Assembly (NCBI RefSeq): GCF_030063355.1
Contig: NZ_JASISZ010000064.1
Span: forward strand, 1 to 48,396
Reading direction: 5' to 3'
Length of the DNA stretch: 48,396 nucleotides
Origin: Streptomyces sp. PH10-H1
GTDB taxonomy: Bacteria; Actinomycetota; Actinomycetes; Streptomycetales; Streptomycetaceae
Part shown: piece after piece, positions 35,760 to 44,067 of the stretch
Layout: each line of letters starts with the position of its first letter
Position numbering within the stretch: the first letter of the stretch is position 1
Program-made: the position numbers and the translations under genes
The notes under the pieces: model-generated
Seen by the model: the letters and a program-made list of their open reading frames with translations, nothing else
Told to the model about the DNA's origin: nothing
Databases searched by the model: none

Positions 35760-35885
35760 CTAGGCCGGCCGGGCGCCTGTCCCGTCCAGCGCTGCGTCAG
35801 CTGCTGCCTCGCCTGCCCCGGAACTCTCCGGAGCCACCGAAGCGGCCGCTTTCACCTCCTTCTCCCCCACCGGCAAGATCAACAC
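35760..35885 (-). CDS. Possible small ORF upstream of hpf (41 aa), uncertain
   Basis: GTG 35885 to TAG 35762 encodes an Ala-rich 41-residue peptide beginning MLILPVGEKEVKAAASV. GGAAGG lies upstream at a long but usable distance. Within the frame is AAGGAGGTGA (35861-35852), a perfect ten-base complement of the 16S rRNA tail, with a GTG 14 bases beyond it that would give a 25-residue peptide in the same frame. Third-position G/C is not decisive at this length. It may be a leader peptide for hpf, or a chance frame. Confidence 0.2.
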   Translation of the reverse strand: MLILPVGEKEVKAAASVAPESSGAGEAAADAALDGTGARPA

Positions 35886-35905
35886 CCCACGATGTTCACC
35901 TTCCC

Positions 35906-35953
35906 TCACAACCGAACATAGTCCTGGAGAGCGGAGGTCGGCATCCCCAGCAT
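35906..35953 (-). CDS. Possible 15-residue leader peptide between comF-like gene and hpf, uncertain
   Basis: ATG 35953 to TGA 35906 encodes MLGMPTSALQDYVRL. It is preceded by GGAGG eight bases upstream, a better ribosome site than those of many full genes here. It starts 36 bases after the comF-like stop. The peptide carries no run of one amino acid that would suggest classical attenuation. Translation is unproven. Confidence 0.25.
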   Translation of the reverse strand: MLGMPTSALQDYVRL

Positions 35954-35988
35954 CGGTATACCTCCGTTCGGGTGAACGCCCGGCTGTA

Positions 35989-36711
35989 CTAGCTGCAACG
36001 ATGTGTTTCTGGGCAAAGTTCCGTTTCCATCGGCCCGGCGACCACCGCCGCGCCGGCGATCCGGCCGCCCGCCTCTTCCACTGCCCCGGCCGCCGCGGCC
36101 AGCGACGCCCCGGTCGTCATCAGGTCGTCCACCAGCACCACAGGAGCCACCGCCAGCAGCCTGCGACCGCCGCCCGTGGCCACCACAGCACCCGACAGGT
36201 TCTCCAGCCGCTCCCGCCCGCTCAGCCGCGCCTGGTCGGCGACCGCCCGCCGCTGCCGCAGCACCGCGGCCACCCGCGCCGGCTTCCCCGTCCGCCGCAG
36301 TTCCCGGGCCGCGCACAGCGCGATCCGCCGTGTGGCGTCATGCCCCCGGGCCGCGACCGTCCGCCGCGCCGAAGGCACCGGCACCAGCAGCACCGCCCCC
36401 ACGACGCCGACTCGCAGAACCGCGCCGGCCAGCGCAGCGCCCAGTGGCCGGGCCAGCCCCATGGCGCCGCGTTCCTTGTGGGCGAGGACCACCGCCCGTA
36501 TCTCGTCCGCGTACGTCCCCGCCGCGTACACGTCCGGCAGCCCGCCCGGCGCCGGTTCGGGCCGGACCCGTCGGACGGCCGCCCCGTCCAACGAGCCCAG
36601 CAGCTCACCGCATTCGCCGCACAGTGCCATACGCGGCCGCCCGCATCCCGCACAGTCGGCCGGCAGTACCAGTCCCGCGATCTCCCGCCACCAACCCGGC
36701 ATGGCCACCAC
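35989..36711 (-). CDS. ComF-family phosphoribosyltransferase-like protein
   Basis: A 240-residue ComF/GntX-type protein from GTG 36711 (GTG 36708 and ATG 36702 are alternatives; AAGGGG lies just upstream). The N-terminus has the family zinc-finger-like cysteines, CAGC and CGEC, after a hydrophobic stretch. YADEIRAVVLAHKERG and LLVPVPSARRTVAARGHD are the conserved ComF segments, and VVLVDDLMTTGASL is the phosphoribosyl-pyrophosphate binding loop. ComF proteins serve DNA uptake in competent bacteria; in Streptomyces the role is unknown. It lies between lpqB and hpf on the minus strand, with a tandem-repeat array between it and lpqB. Confidence 0.85.
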   Translation of the reverse strand: MVAMPGWWREIAGLVLPADCAGCGRPRMALCGECGELLGSLDGAAVRRVRPEPAPGGLPDVYAAGTYADEIRAVVLAHKERGAMGLARPLGAALAGAVLRVGVVGAVLLVPVPSARRTVAARGHDATRRIALCAARELRRTGKPARVAAVLRQRRAVADQARLSGRERLENLSGAVVATGGGRRLLAVAPVVLVDDLMTTGASLAAAAGAVEEAGGRIAGAAVVAGPMETELCPETHRCS

Positions 36712-36772
36712 TGTGCCCCTTGCGCGGGACCTCCACCAGCCCCCCGCCGCGCCTGTGGAAAACTCCGCGCCG

Positions 36773-36842
36773 GCCGTTCGGAAAGCCGTTCGGAAAGCCG
36801 GACGGAACGCCGGACGGAAAGAGGCCGGAAAGAGGCCGGAAA
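36773..36842. repeat. Tandem 12-bp/11-bp repeat array between comF-like gene and lpqB
   Basis: Two copies of GCCGTTCGGAAA (36773-36796), then GCCGGACGGAAC and GCCGGACGGAAA (36797-36820), then two copies of GAGGCCGGAAA (36821-36842). The array fills half of the 147-bp gap downstream of lpqB and upstream of the comF-like gene. On the minus strand the units read pyrimidine-rich. It is probably variable between strains by slippage. Confidence 0.8.
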
Positions 36843-36858
36843 CCAGCCGGATGGCCCT

Positions 36859-38733
36859 TCAGCCCGGGTAGACCGGCCCGGTGCCCTTCGCCGCGATCTG
36901 CTTCCAGTTCGCGTCCTGTGCCAGCAGCCGGTAGATACCGCCCTTGTACGCCGCCAGCAGCGGCTTGGTCTGGTCCTCCGAGGCCGCCACCGACGCCGCG
37001 TCGCTGATGCCCGGCAGCCCGGGCGTGGCCGGCACCGACCCGTCCGTGTTCATGTACTGGATCTGCTGCAGGCCGCCCGATTCGGTCCCGACCACCAGCA
37101 GCCTGCTGCCGCCCGCCCAGGACGCGGCGGTGACATCCTCCAGCTGCGGTGTCACGCCCTTCAGCCCCGCCACCGAGATCACGGGCGCCTCCGGCGTCCC
37201 GCTCCGCTGGATCCGCCCGAACTTCAGCTGCGTCCTGCCGTCCTTCTTCACCAGCATCGCGATCCGCACACCGTCCGGAGCCACTCGCAGCGATTCGATC
37301 CGCGCGTCACCGAGATCCGGCACCGCGACCTCGTGCTGCTCGTTCGTGCCGTTGCGCAGCATCAGCAGCCGGGACCGTGCGCCATCGCGGTCGGCCACCC
37401 ACAGATTGCCGTAGCCGTCCCAACTGGGCGCGCTGAGACCATCCTTCGGGGCGTGCGCGGTGCTGGTCAGCGCCGCCCGGCCGGGATCGGCGGAGCCCTT
37501 GGTGATGTTCGCGACGATCAGCTCGTGCCCGCCGGTCCTGACGCCGGCGGCGAACTGCCCGTCCCGCTTCACCGCGACCGACACCAGGTTCGCCTTGGAC
37601 CCGCCGAGCACTCCCGGCACGGGCTCAGCCAGCGAACTGCTGTCGTCTGGCAAGGAGACGAGCTGCTGCTGGTCGTCGATGAAGAACTGCTGGGGCGCCG
37701 ACCCGCTCAGGGTCTCCGGGGCGAACGGCCGGGCCTGCTCGTCCGACAGCGTGCACGCGGAATCGCCGTTCGCGCGCTGCAGTTCCACCGAGGTGATCTT
37801 CGTTGCCGACTGGCTCTGCGCCGTGGGAAGGAGCTGCGCCGCCAGCCGACGGCACTGCGTCGCGCCCATCCGGTCGGCCATCGCGTTCAGCCGCACCCGC
37901 AGATGCTGGGAGTCGTCGAGGGAGACGCCGTTGTCCGCGTCCTTGGAGTAGAGCGCCACACCCTTCGGGGCGTCCGAGGTCACCACCGGGGCGAGCCAGT
38001 CGGTCGGGCCGCCGAGCATCGCCGACACCGCGGACTCCAGCGAATTTATCCGCCGCCGCAGGTACACCGGATCGGCGACCAGAGTGGCCGGCCCCGCGCC
38101 GGACGTCCCGAGTGAGGCGAAGTAGTACATGTTGACGGAGTGGTAGATCCGCTGGAAGTCGGACTCGGTGAGCACCAGCCCGTTGTCGACCGAGTCGATC
38201 CGCCACTCATTGTTCTCCTTGACCAGCTGGAAGGAGGTGTGGAACGACGTTCCCTCGCCCGGTGAGTAGGCGTGCTTGTCGTCGACACCCGCGACCTGGC
38301 TGCCGGTCAGGCCGAACGAGCGGAAGCCCTCCTTGCGCGCGTTCCCGACCGATTCGTCGATCGGCGACGGGGCGCCCGACAGCACCGTGATCTTGGCGAA
38401 CGGATCCCAGCGCTTGGCCATCCCCGTCGTCAGATACTCCTTGGCCGTCGCGTACTCGGCCTCGTCGCTGGTGGTCGCCTCCAGGAAGCCGCGCACGATC
38501 TCCTCGGGAAACTCACCGCTGTGCGGCTTGATCCCGAGCACCTGCACCTGCTGATCGGAGTCCGCGCTCTGCTCCCCGCCGACCTTGTGCACCTCGCCGC
38601 TGCCCGGCATCGAGGCGCACCCCGCCAGCAGCAGCGCGCAACCCACCGCCACTGCCGGCCACAGCCGGGCCGGCCGCATGCCCCGCCGGTCCCGGGTGCT
38701 CCGCCGGTCCCGCAGCTCCCCCATCGCCCGCAT
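36859..38733 (-). CDS. lpqB: Lipoprotein LpqB, MtrAB accessory protein
   Basis: A 624-residue lipoprotein starting at ATG 38733, one base overlapping the mtrB stop. The signal carries a long basic lead (MRAMGELRDRRSTRDRRG), a hydrophobic core and lipobox LLAGC with Cys39. A GerMN-like region follows (about 60-330), then a beta-propeller-like LpqB C-terminal domain (about 340-620: DGYGNLWVADRDG, ADRDGARSRLLML, SWAGGSRLLVVGTESGG). In actinobacteria LpqB is exported and interacts with the sensor MtrB, modulating MtrA signalling and cell-wall homeostasis. The order mtrA-mtrB-lpqB with overlapping ends is the conserved operon. Confidence 0.94.
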   Translation of the reverse strand: MRAMGELRDRRSTRDRRGMRPARLWPAVAVGCALLLAGCASMPGSGEVHKVGGEQSADSDQQVQVLGIKPHSGEFPEEIVRGFLEATTSDEAEYATAKEYLTTGMAKRWDPFAKITVLSGAPSPIDESVGNARKEGFRSFGLTGSQVAGVDDKHAYSPGEGTSFHTSFQLVKENNEWRIDSVDNGLVLTESDFQRIYHSVNMYYFASLGTSGAGPATLVADPVYLRRRINSLESAVSAMLGGPTDWLAPVVTSDAPKGVALYSKDADNGVSLDDSQHLRVRLNAMADRMGATQCRRLAAQLLPTAQSQSATKITSVELQRANGDSACTLSDEQARPFAPETLSGSAPQQFFIDDQQQLVSLPDDSSSLAEPVPGVLGGSKANLVSVAVKRDGQFAAGVRTGGHELIVANITKGSADPGRAALTSTAHAPKDGLSAPSWDGYGNLWVADRDGARSRLLMLRNGTNEQHEVAVPDLGDARIESLRVAPDGVRIAMLVKKDGRTQLKFGRIQRSGTPEAPVISVAGLKGVTPQLEDVTAASWAGGSRLLVVGTESGGLQQIQYMNTDGSVPATPGLPGISDAASVAASEDQTKPLLAAYKGGIYRLLAQDANWKQIAAKGTGPVYPG

Positions 38734-40640
38734 CAGTTCTCGTCCTCCCGTAGGGCGTCTGCCGGGACGCCGGCCTCATGGCCCACCACCCGCGACCCGT
38801 TCCCGGGCAGCGCCGTGGGATTCGCGGACGGCGGCCGCGCCGGGGCGGAGGGCATGGGCGGCAGCGAGGGCGGCAACGGGGCGGTGCGCGGCGCCGGCAG
38901 TGCCGGAGCACCCGGGCGCAGCGGCATGCCGGAAGCGTTCAGACCGCGATTGCGGCGCGAGTCCTCGGGCTCCAGGGCGATCGGCGACCCGCGCAGGCTC
39001 TCGCCCGCCGTACGGGGCAGCGTCATGCGGAACTGCGAGCCGCCGCCGGGCTCGCCCCACGCCTGCAGCCATCCGCCGTGCAGCCGCGCGTCCTCCACGG
39101 CGATCGACAGGCCGAGGCCCGTTCCGCCGGTGGTACGGGCCCGCGCCGGATCGGCGCGCCAGAAACGGTTGAAGACCCGGGTCGCCTCACCGGGCTTGAG
39201 TCCGACGCCGTAGTCCCGTACAGCGACGGCCACCGCGCCGTCGGCCGTCGCCAGCCGGATCACCACATCGCGGCCCTCACCGTGTTCCACGGCATTGACC
39301 ACCAGGTTTCGCAGCACGCGCTCGACCCGGCGGGGGTCGGCCTCCGCTATCACCGGCTGCTCGGCGCCCCTGACGATCACCCGGCTGCCCTTGCGCTCGG
39401 CCAGCGGGTCCGCGGCGTCCACGACCCGCCGCACCACATCGCGCAGGTCGATCGGCTCCGCGGACAGGTCCGCCGCGCCCGCGTCGAACCGGCTGATCTC
39501 CAGCAGGTCGGACAGCAGCCCCTCGAACCGGTCGAGCTGGCTGCCCAGCAGTTCCGCGGAGCGCGCGGTCACCGGATCGAAGTCCTCACGGGCGTCATGG
39601 ATGACGTCCGCGGCCATCCGGACGGTGGTGAGCGGGGTGCGCAGCTCGTGCGAGACATCGGAGACGAAGCGGCGCTGCAGCCGGGACAACTCCTCCAGCT
39701 GCTGGATCTTGATCTGCAGGGTCTGCGCCATCTTGTTGAACGACTCACCGAGCCGCGCGATGTCGTCCTCGCCCGAGACCTTCATCCGTTCCTGGAGCCG
39801 GCCGGCGGCGAGCCGCTCGGAGATCCCGGCGGCCATCCTGACCGGGGTCACGACCTGGCGGGTGACCAGCCAGGCGATGGCCCCGAGCAGCACCACGACG
39901 AAGATCCCCGCAGTCGCCAGGGTGCGCTTGACCAGGCCGAGGGTCGTCTCCTCCTGATCGAACGGGAAGAGGTAGTACAGCTGGTACGGCTTGCCGTTCA
40001 CATCGCTGAGTCGCTTGCCGATGACCAGCGCGTTCTCCGGCTGGGGATCGTTCTCCCGGGTGACCGTCGTGTAGGTCTCGTGCGACCCGGACCGCGTCTC
40101 CACGCTGTCCCGGAGGGCCTGCGGAATGCTGTCGTCGGGCACCACAAGACCGGAGGTCCGGGGGCCGCGGGCATTGGACCCGTCGTCGGTCCCGGGACTG
40201 AGCGCGACCACCGAATACACGCCCTTGCCGCCACTGGCGAGCTGTCCGACCAGGTTCGTCAGCCAGTTGCCGGAGTCGATCGCCCCGCGGGTGTTCCCGC
40301 CACCGGCGCCCGGCACGACGACATCCCGTTCCTTGTCGGCCGCCGCCTGAGCGACGGAGAAACCACCGCTCGCCTGCCCCCGCGACGCCTGCTCCTTCGC
40401 GTCGAGAAGCCCGTTCTTCACCTGCCCGATGACGACCACGCCCAGCAGCAGCACGACACCCAGCGACATCAGCAGCGTGACGGCCACCACCCGCAGCTGG
40501 ATATTGCGCCGCCATAGCCGGACAGCGGGCAGCAGCGGGCGGCGCGCCCAGCGCACGCACGAGCGCAATACCGGCAGCAGACCGCTCAGCGGATCCGCGT
40601 GCCGGCTCTCCAGGCGCTCACGCTCGTACGACGCCGACAT
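38733..40640 (-). CDS. mtrB: Sensor histidine kinase MtrB
   Basis: A 635-residue membrane sensor from ATG 40640, one base after the mtrA stop; GTG 40670 is an alternative that would overlap mtrA. Two membrane helices (near 50-72 and 240-262) bound a sensor domain of about 165 residues with a Gly-rich part. HAMP follows (QVVTPVRMAAGISERLAAG), then the dimerisation helix with the phospho-acceptor His in SDVSHELRTPLTTVR, and the ATP-binding domain with NLVVNAVEHG, DYGVGL and GTGLGLSI. The last about 90 residues are Pro-rich and unstructured. It phosphorylates MtrA; LpqB is its extracellular partner. Translational coupling to both neighbours is evident. Confidence 0.95.
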   Translation of the reverse strand: MSASYERERLESRHADPLSGLLPVLRSCVRWARRPLLPAVRLWRRNIQLRVVAVTLLMSLGVVLLLGVVVIGQVKNGLLDAKEQASRGQASGGFSVAQAAADKERDVVVPGAGGGNTRGAIDSGNWLTNLVGQLASGGKGVYSVVALSPGTDDGSNARGPRTSGLVVPDDSIPQALRDSVETRSGSHETYTTVTRENDPQPENALVIGKRLSDVNGKPYQLYYLFPFDQEETTLGLVKRTLATAGIFVVVLLGAIAWLVTRQVVTPVRMAAGISERLAAGRLQERMKVSGEDDIARLGESFNKMAQTLQIKIQQLEELSRLQRRFVSDVSHELRTPLTTVRMAADVIHDAREDFDPVTARSAELLGSQLDRFEGLLSDLLEISRFDAGAADLSAEPIDLRDVVRRVVDAADPLAERKGSRVIVRGAEQPVIAEADPRRVERVLRNLVVNAVEHGEGRDVVIRLATADGAVAVAVRDYGVGLKPGEATRVFNRFWRADPARARTTGGTGLGLSIAVEDARLHGGWLQAWGEPGGGSQFRMTLPRTAGESLRGSPIALEPEDSRRNRGLNASGMPLRPGAPALPAPRTAPLPPSLPPMPSAPARPPSANPTALPGNGSRVVGHEAGVPADALREDEN

Positions 40641-40641
40641 C

Positions 40642-41319
40642 TCAGCCCGGGCCGGCCTTGTAACCGACACCGCGGACGGTCACCACGATCTCGGGGCGCT
40701 CCGGGTCCTGCTCGACCTTGGAGCGCAGCCGCTGGACATGCACATTCACCAGCCGGGTGTCGGCCGCGTGCCGGTAGCCCCAGACCTGCTCCAGCAGCAC
40801 CTCACGGGTGAAGACCTGCCAGGGCTTGCGGGCGAGCGCGACCAGCAGGTCGAACTCGAGCGGCGTCAGCGCGATCGGCTGGCCCTCGCGCTTGACCGAG
40901 TGCCCGGCCACGTCGATGACCAGATCACCGATCGCGAGCTGCTCGGGCGTCGGCTCCTCCGCCCGCCGCAACCGGGCCCGGACGCGTGCGACCAGCTCCT
41001 TCGGCTTGAACGGCTTGACGACATAGTCATCGGCGCCGGACTCCAGGCCCACCACGATGTCGACTGTGTCGCTCTTCGCCGTGAGCATGACGATAGGTAC
41101 CCCGGACTCCGCGCGGATCAGGCGGCATACATCGATGCCGTCCCGACCGGGGAGCATGAGGTCGAGGAGAACCAGATCAGGCTTGGTCTCCCGGAAAGCA
41201 GCGAGGGCCTTGTCACCGTCCGCTACGAACGACGGCTCAAAACCTTCTCCACGCAGCACGATACCGAGCATCTCGGACAGTGCGGTGTCGTCATCGACGA
41301 CCAGGACTCGACCCTTCAT
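40642..41319 (-). CDS. mtrA: Response regulator MtrA (OmpR family)
   Basis: A 225-residue OmpR-type regulator from ATG 41319. The receiver has VLVVDDD, phospho-acceptor Asp53 in LLDLMLPG, Thr in VMLTAKS and Lys in VVKPFKPKEL. The winged-helix DNA-binding domain spans about 130-222 (LTPLEFDLLVALARKPWQVFTREVLLEQVWGY, VNVHVQRLRSKVE, VRGVGYK). In Streptomyces MtrA is a global regulator linking cell-wall metabolism, development and antibiotic production. It is the first gene of mtrA-mtrB-lpqB. Upstream, GTAACC occurs at 41340-41345 and GGTCACC near 41370; either could be an autoregulatory site, but this is inference. Confidence 0.96.
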   Translation of the reverse strand: MKGRVLVVDDDTALSEMLGIVLRGEGFEPSFVADGDKALAAFRETKPDLVLLDLMLPGRDGIDVCRLIRAESGVPIVMLTAKSDTVDIVVGLESGADDYVVKPFKPKELVARVRARLRRAEEPTPEQLAIGDLVIDVAGHSVKREGQPIALTPLEFDLLVALARKPWQVFTREVLLEQVWGYRHAADTRLVNVHVQRLRSKVEQDPERPEIVVTVRGVGYKAGPG

Positions 41320-41449
41320 TGCATCATCATCCCATTGTCGTAACCGTTTGATCGACCAGCGTGTTAATGGTCACCCCTCCCCGGGGCGTGTCTGCCGACA
41401 TCCGCCGCTGACCTGCGGTACCGCTCTCCGTTGATGCCAGGCGCCGGCA

Positions 41450-41468
41450 CCGGGCCGTTCCGGCCCGG
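41450..41468. terminator. Probable hairpin terminator after mtnA
   Basis: CCGGGCC (41450-41456), loop GTTCC, GGCCCGG (41462-41468). It lies between the end of mtnA (41591, minus) and the start of mtrA. A 10-bp palindrome GCGGTACCGC also occurs at about 41414-41423. The 271-bp gap should otherwise contain the mtrA promoter. Confidence 0.5.
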
Positions 41469-41590
41469 CGGAACACCGTCCGTGATCACGTCACTCACCG
41501 TGCGGCTGTGCGCCGGATCACATCGGACAGGTTACGCAGGTACGGGCCCGGCGCAGACTGCCGGGCGACGAGGCCGGCCCTGAGAACTGA

Positions 41591-42697
41591 TCATCCGGCG
41601 CCGCCCGGAGCAGGGGGAGCAGCGGGAGCAGGGGGAGCAGGGGGAGCACACAGAGCCTTGAGCGCGGCTGCCGTGACAGGAGAGATGACGCCGTTCTCCG
41701 TGACGATCGCGGTGATCAATTCCGGCGGTGTGACGTCGAACGCGGGGTTGTACGCCTGAGCGCCGAGCGGTGCCCCGAGATCCGTCACTTCGTGGCCCGG
41801 ACGTTGCTCCACCTCGATCGAGGCTCCGTCGGGGGTCGTCAGGTCGACCGTCGTGGTCGGCGCCACCACGACGAACGGCACGTTGTGGTAGCGGGCCAGC
41901 ACGGCCAGCGGGTAGCTGCCGATCTTGTTCGCAGTCGCGCCGTCGGCGGCGATCCGGTCCGCCCCGATCAGAACCGCGTCGACCTCTCCGGCGGTGAACA
42001 GTGAACCGGCCGCGTTGTCGGTGAGCAGGGTGTACGGCATTCCGGTGCGCGCCGCCTCGTAGGCGGTCAGCCGGGCTCCTTGCAGCAGCGGGCGGGTCTC
42101 GTCGACCCACAGCCGGCGCAGTTCACCGGCCCGGTGCACGGCGAGTACGACGGCGAGCGCCGTGCCCTCGCCGCCGGAGACCAGGGCCCCGGTATTGCAG
42201 TGGGTCAGGATCCGGTAGCCGCCTCCCGGCGCCAGTTCCGCCAGGAGCTCCGCACCGCGGCGGGCCATGGACGCACTGGCCGCGGCGTCCTCGGCGTGCA
42301 GCGCGCGGGCCTCAGCGAGCACGGCGGCCGCGGCCGCCTCCAGGCCGTCGGGGGCCGCCGCCCGGTACGCGTCCCGCGCGCGGCGCACTCCGTACGCCAG
42401 ATTGACGGCGGTCGGCCGGGCGCTCGCGAGCAGGTCGGCGGCCTCCTCCACGTCATAGCCGCGGGCCGCGGCGAGGGCTGTTCCGTAGGCCCCCGCGATG
42501 CCCAGCAGCGGTGCGCCGCGCACCGCGAGATCGCGGATCGCCCGTACCAGGGCCTGCACATCGGTGCAGACCAGCTCCATTTCCTCGCCGGGCAGCCGGG
42601 TCTGGTCGAGAAGCACCAAAACCGGACCTTCCGGTGGTTCCTCCCATCGGAGCGCGGGAATCGCGTCGGCCGCCGGTATCGAGAACTGATCACCCAT
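41591..42697 (-). CDS. mtnA: Methylthioribose-1-phosphate isomerase MtnA
   Basis: A 368-residue enzyme of the methionine salvage pathway that converts methylthioribose 1-phosphate to methylthioribulose 1-phosphate. The start is ATG 42697; a longer open frame to 44083 runs antisense through the next gene and is not coding. Conserved parts are VRGAPLLGIAGAYG, ILTHCNTGALVSGG with the catalytic Cys, WVDETRPLLQGARLTAYE, VLIGADRIAADGATANKIGSY with the catalytic Asp, and YNPAFDVTPPELITAIVTENG. The C-terminus ends in a Pro/Ala tail (APPAPPAPAAPPAP) encoded by short tandem GGGGGAGCA-like units at about 41605-41650. It is divergent from the membrane protein gene at 42785. Confidence 0.95.
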   Translation of the reverse strand: MGDQFSIPAADAIPALRWEEPPEGPVLVLLDQTRLPGEEMELVCTDVQALVRAIRDLAVRGAPLLGIAGAYGTALAAARGYDVEEAADLLASARPTAVNLAYGVRRARDAYRAAAPDGLEAAAAAVLAEARALHAEDAAASASMARRGAELLAELAPGGGYRILTHCNTGALVSGGEGTALAVVLAVHRAGELRRLWVDETRPLLQGARLTAYEAARTGMPYTLLTDNAAGSLFTAGEVDAVLIGADRIAADGATANKIGSYPLAVLARYHNVPFVVVAPTTTVDLTTPDGASIEVEQRPGHEVTDLGAPLGAQAYNPAFDVTPPELITAIVTENGVISPVTAAALKALCAPPAPPAPAAPPAPGGAG

Positions 42698-42784
42698 CTG
42701 CCCAGTCTGCCCTGCGGGACCCCGCCAGCGGCAGCCCATGGCACGATGGCCAGCACACTGAACGCAGGCGAAGGGACAGCAGCG

Positions 42785-44062
42785 ATGAACGACACTCCGG
42801 GCTGGGCATCGCCCGGATCCTCCGACTCCGACGAGCCGGAGCGTGGCGACAGTCCCCAGGCACCCCCAGCACCTTCCGCACCTTCCGCACCGCAGGACGC
42901 GACGGCCCCGAACTGGTCCAAGGAGCAGCCCCCGCCCAGTCAGTGGTCGGCTCCGGCCGGCGGCGGCTGGGGCAGCCCGCCTCCCCCACCCCCGCAGCCC
43001 GGCCCCGGCTGGGGCGGAGCTCCGGGCGGCCGGCAGTCGTCCGCGCCCTGGGGCAGGCCCCCTGCGGCCAAGCCCGGCGTGATCCCGCTCCGCCCGCTGG
43101 GCGTCGGTGAGATCCTTGACGGCGCGGTCTCCACCATGCGCGCCCACTGGCGGGTCGTTCTGGGTATCTCGCTGGCCGTCGCCCTGGTCACCCAAGGTGT
43201 GCTCGTCGTCCTCCAGGGCCTCCTCCTGGACAAGAACTCGGACTTCAGCCGGGTGCAGAACGACCCGAACGCGACCTCCGGCGAGATTCTGCGAGCGGCC
43301 GGGGGCGCCCTCGCCGGATCCGGTGTCGCGGCGCTGATCAGCCTGCTCGCCATGATCTTCGCAACCGCGATGCTCACCATGGTGGTCAGCCGCGCGGTAC
43401 TGGGACGCCCGGTGACCACGGGCGAAGCCTGGCGGGACTCCCGTCCCCAGCTGCTGCGCCTGCTCGGACTGACGCTGCTGCTGCCCCTGATCGCCATCGT
43501 GATCATCGTGGTGGGCACCCTGCCCGGCATCCTGGTCATCGCCCTGGGTGTCACGAGCGGCGGCGTCGCCCTCGCCGTGATCGGCGGCCTCGCCGGCTGT
43601 GCCGCCGCGGTCTGGCTGTGGGTCCGCTGGAGCCTGGCCTCTCCCGCACTGATGCTGGAGAAGCAGGGCGTCATCACCTCCATGAAGCGCTCGATGAAGC
43701 TGGTACGCGGCTCCTGGTGGCGGATCCTCGGTGTCCAGCTGCTCGCCTGGATCCTGGTCACCATCGTCTCCGGAATCATCCAGACGCCGTTCACCCTCAT
43801 CGCCGGATCCGTCAGCGGAGACGGCATGTCCCCCTTCATGTCCAACAATTCCCAGGTGGGCTGGACCTTCCTCATCATCACCGCCATCGGCGGGGTCATC
43901 GGCACCGCCATCACCCTCCCCATCAGCTCCGGTGTCGCCGCTCTGCTCTACATGGACCAGCGCATCCGCCGTGAGGCCCTCGACATCGAATTGGCCCGCG
44001 CCGCCGGCGTCCCCGGCTACGGCGAGACCCGGCCCTCGGACCGCATCACTCCCGGGAGCTGA
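42785..44062 (+). CDS. Multi-pass membrane protein, GPDP-membrane-domain-like, first gene of MoxR operon
   Basis: A 425-residue protein from ATG 42785 with GAAGGGA upstream. The first about 95 residues are Pro/Gly/Ser-rich and cytoplasmic by charge. LRPLGVGEILDGAVSTMRAHWR precedes about six membrane helices, among them VVLGISLAVALVTQGVLVVL, VAALISLLAMIFATAMLTMVV and LLGLTLLLPLIAIVIIVVG. SMKLVRGSWWRILGVQLLAWI is the conserved segment shared with glycerophosphodiester phosphodiesterase membrane domains; no phosphodiesterase catalytic motif is present. The C-terminus is cytoplasmic (MDQRIRREALDIELARAAG). The next gene follows after five bases. The function is unknown; the operon context suggests an envelope complex driven by MoxR. 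Confidence 0.82.
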   Translation: MNDTPGWASPGSSDSDEPERGDSPQAPPAPSAPSAPQDATAPNWSKEQPPPSQWSAPAGGGWGSPPPPPPQPGPGWGGAPGGRQSSAPWGRPPAAKPGVIPLRPLGVGEILDGAVSTMRAHWRVVLGISLAVALVTQGVLVVLQGLLLDKNSDFSRVQNDPNATSGEILRAAGGALAGSGVAALISLLAMIFATAMLTMVVSRAVLGRPVTTGEAWRDSRPQLLRLLGLTLLLPLIAIVIIVVGTLPGILVIALGVTSGGVALAVIGGLAGCAAAVWLWVRWSLASPALMLEKQGVITSMKRSMKLVRGSWWRILGVQLLAWILVTIVSGIIQTPFTLIAGSVSGDGMSPFMSNNSQVGWTFLIITAIGGVIGTAITLPISSGVAALLYMDQRIRREALDIELARAAGVPGYGETRPSDRITPGS

Positions 44063-44067
44063 CCCAC

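Noticed and set aside
41320..41400. MtrA autoregulatory box upstream of mtrA
   Set aside because: GTAACC and GGTCACC are present but do not form a clear direct repeat that I can match with confidence.
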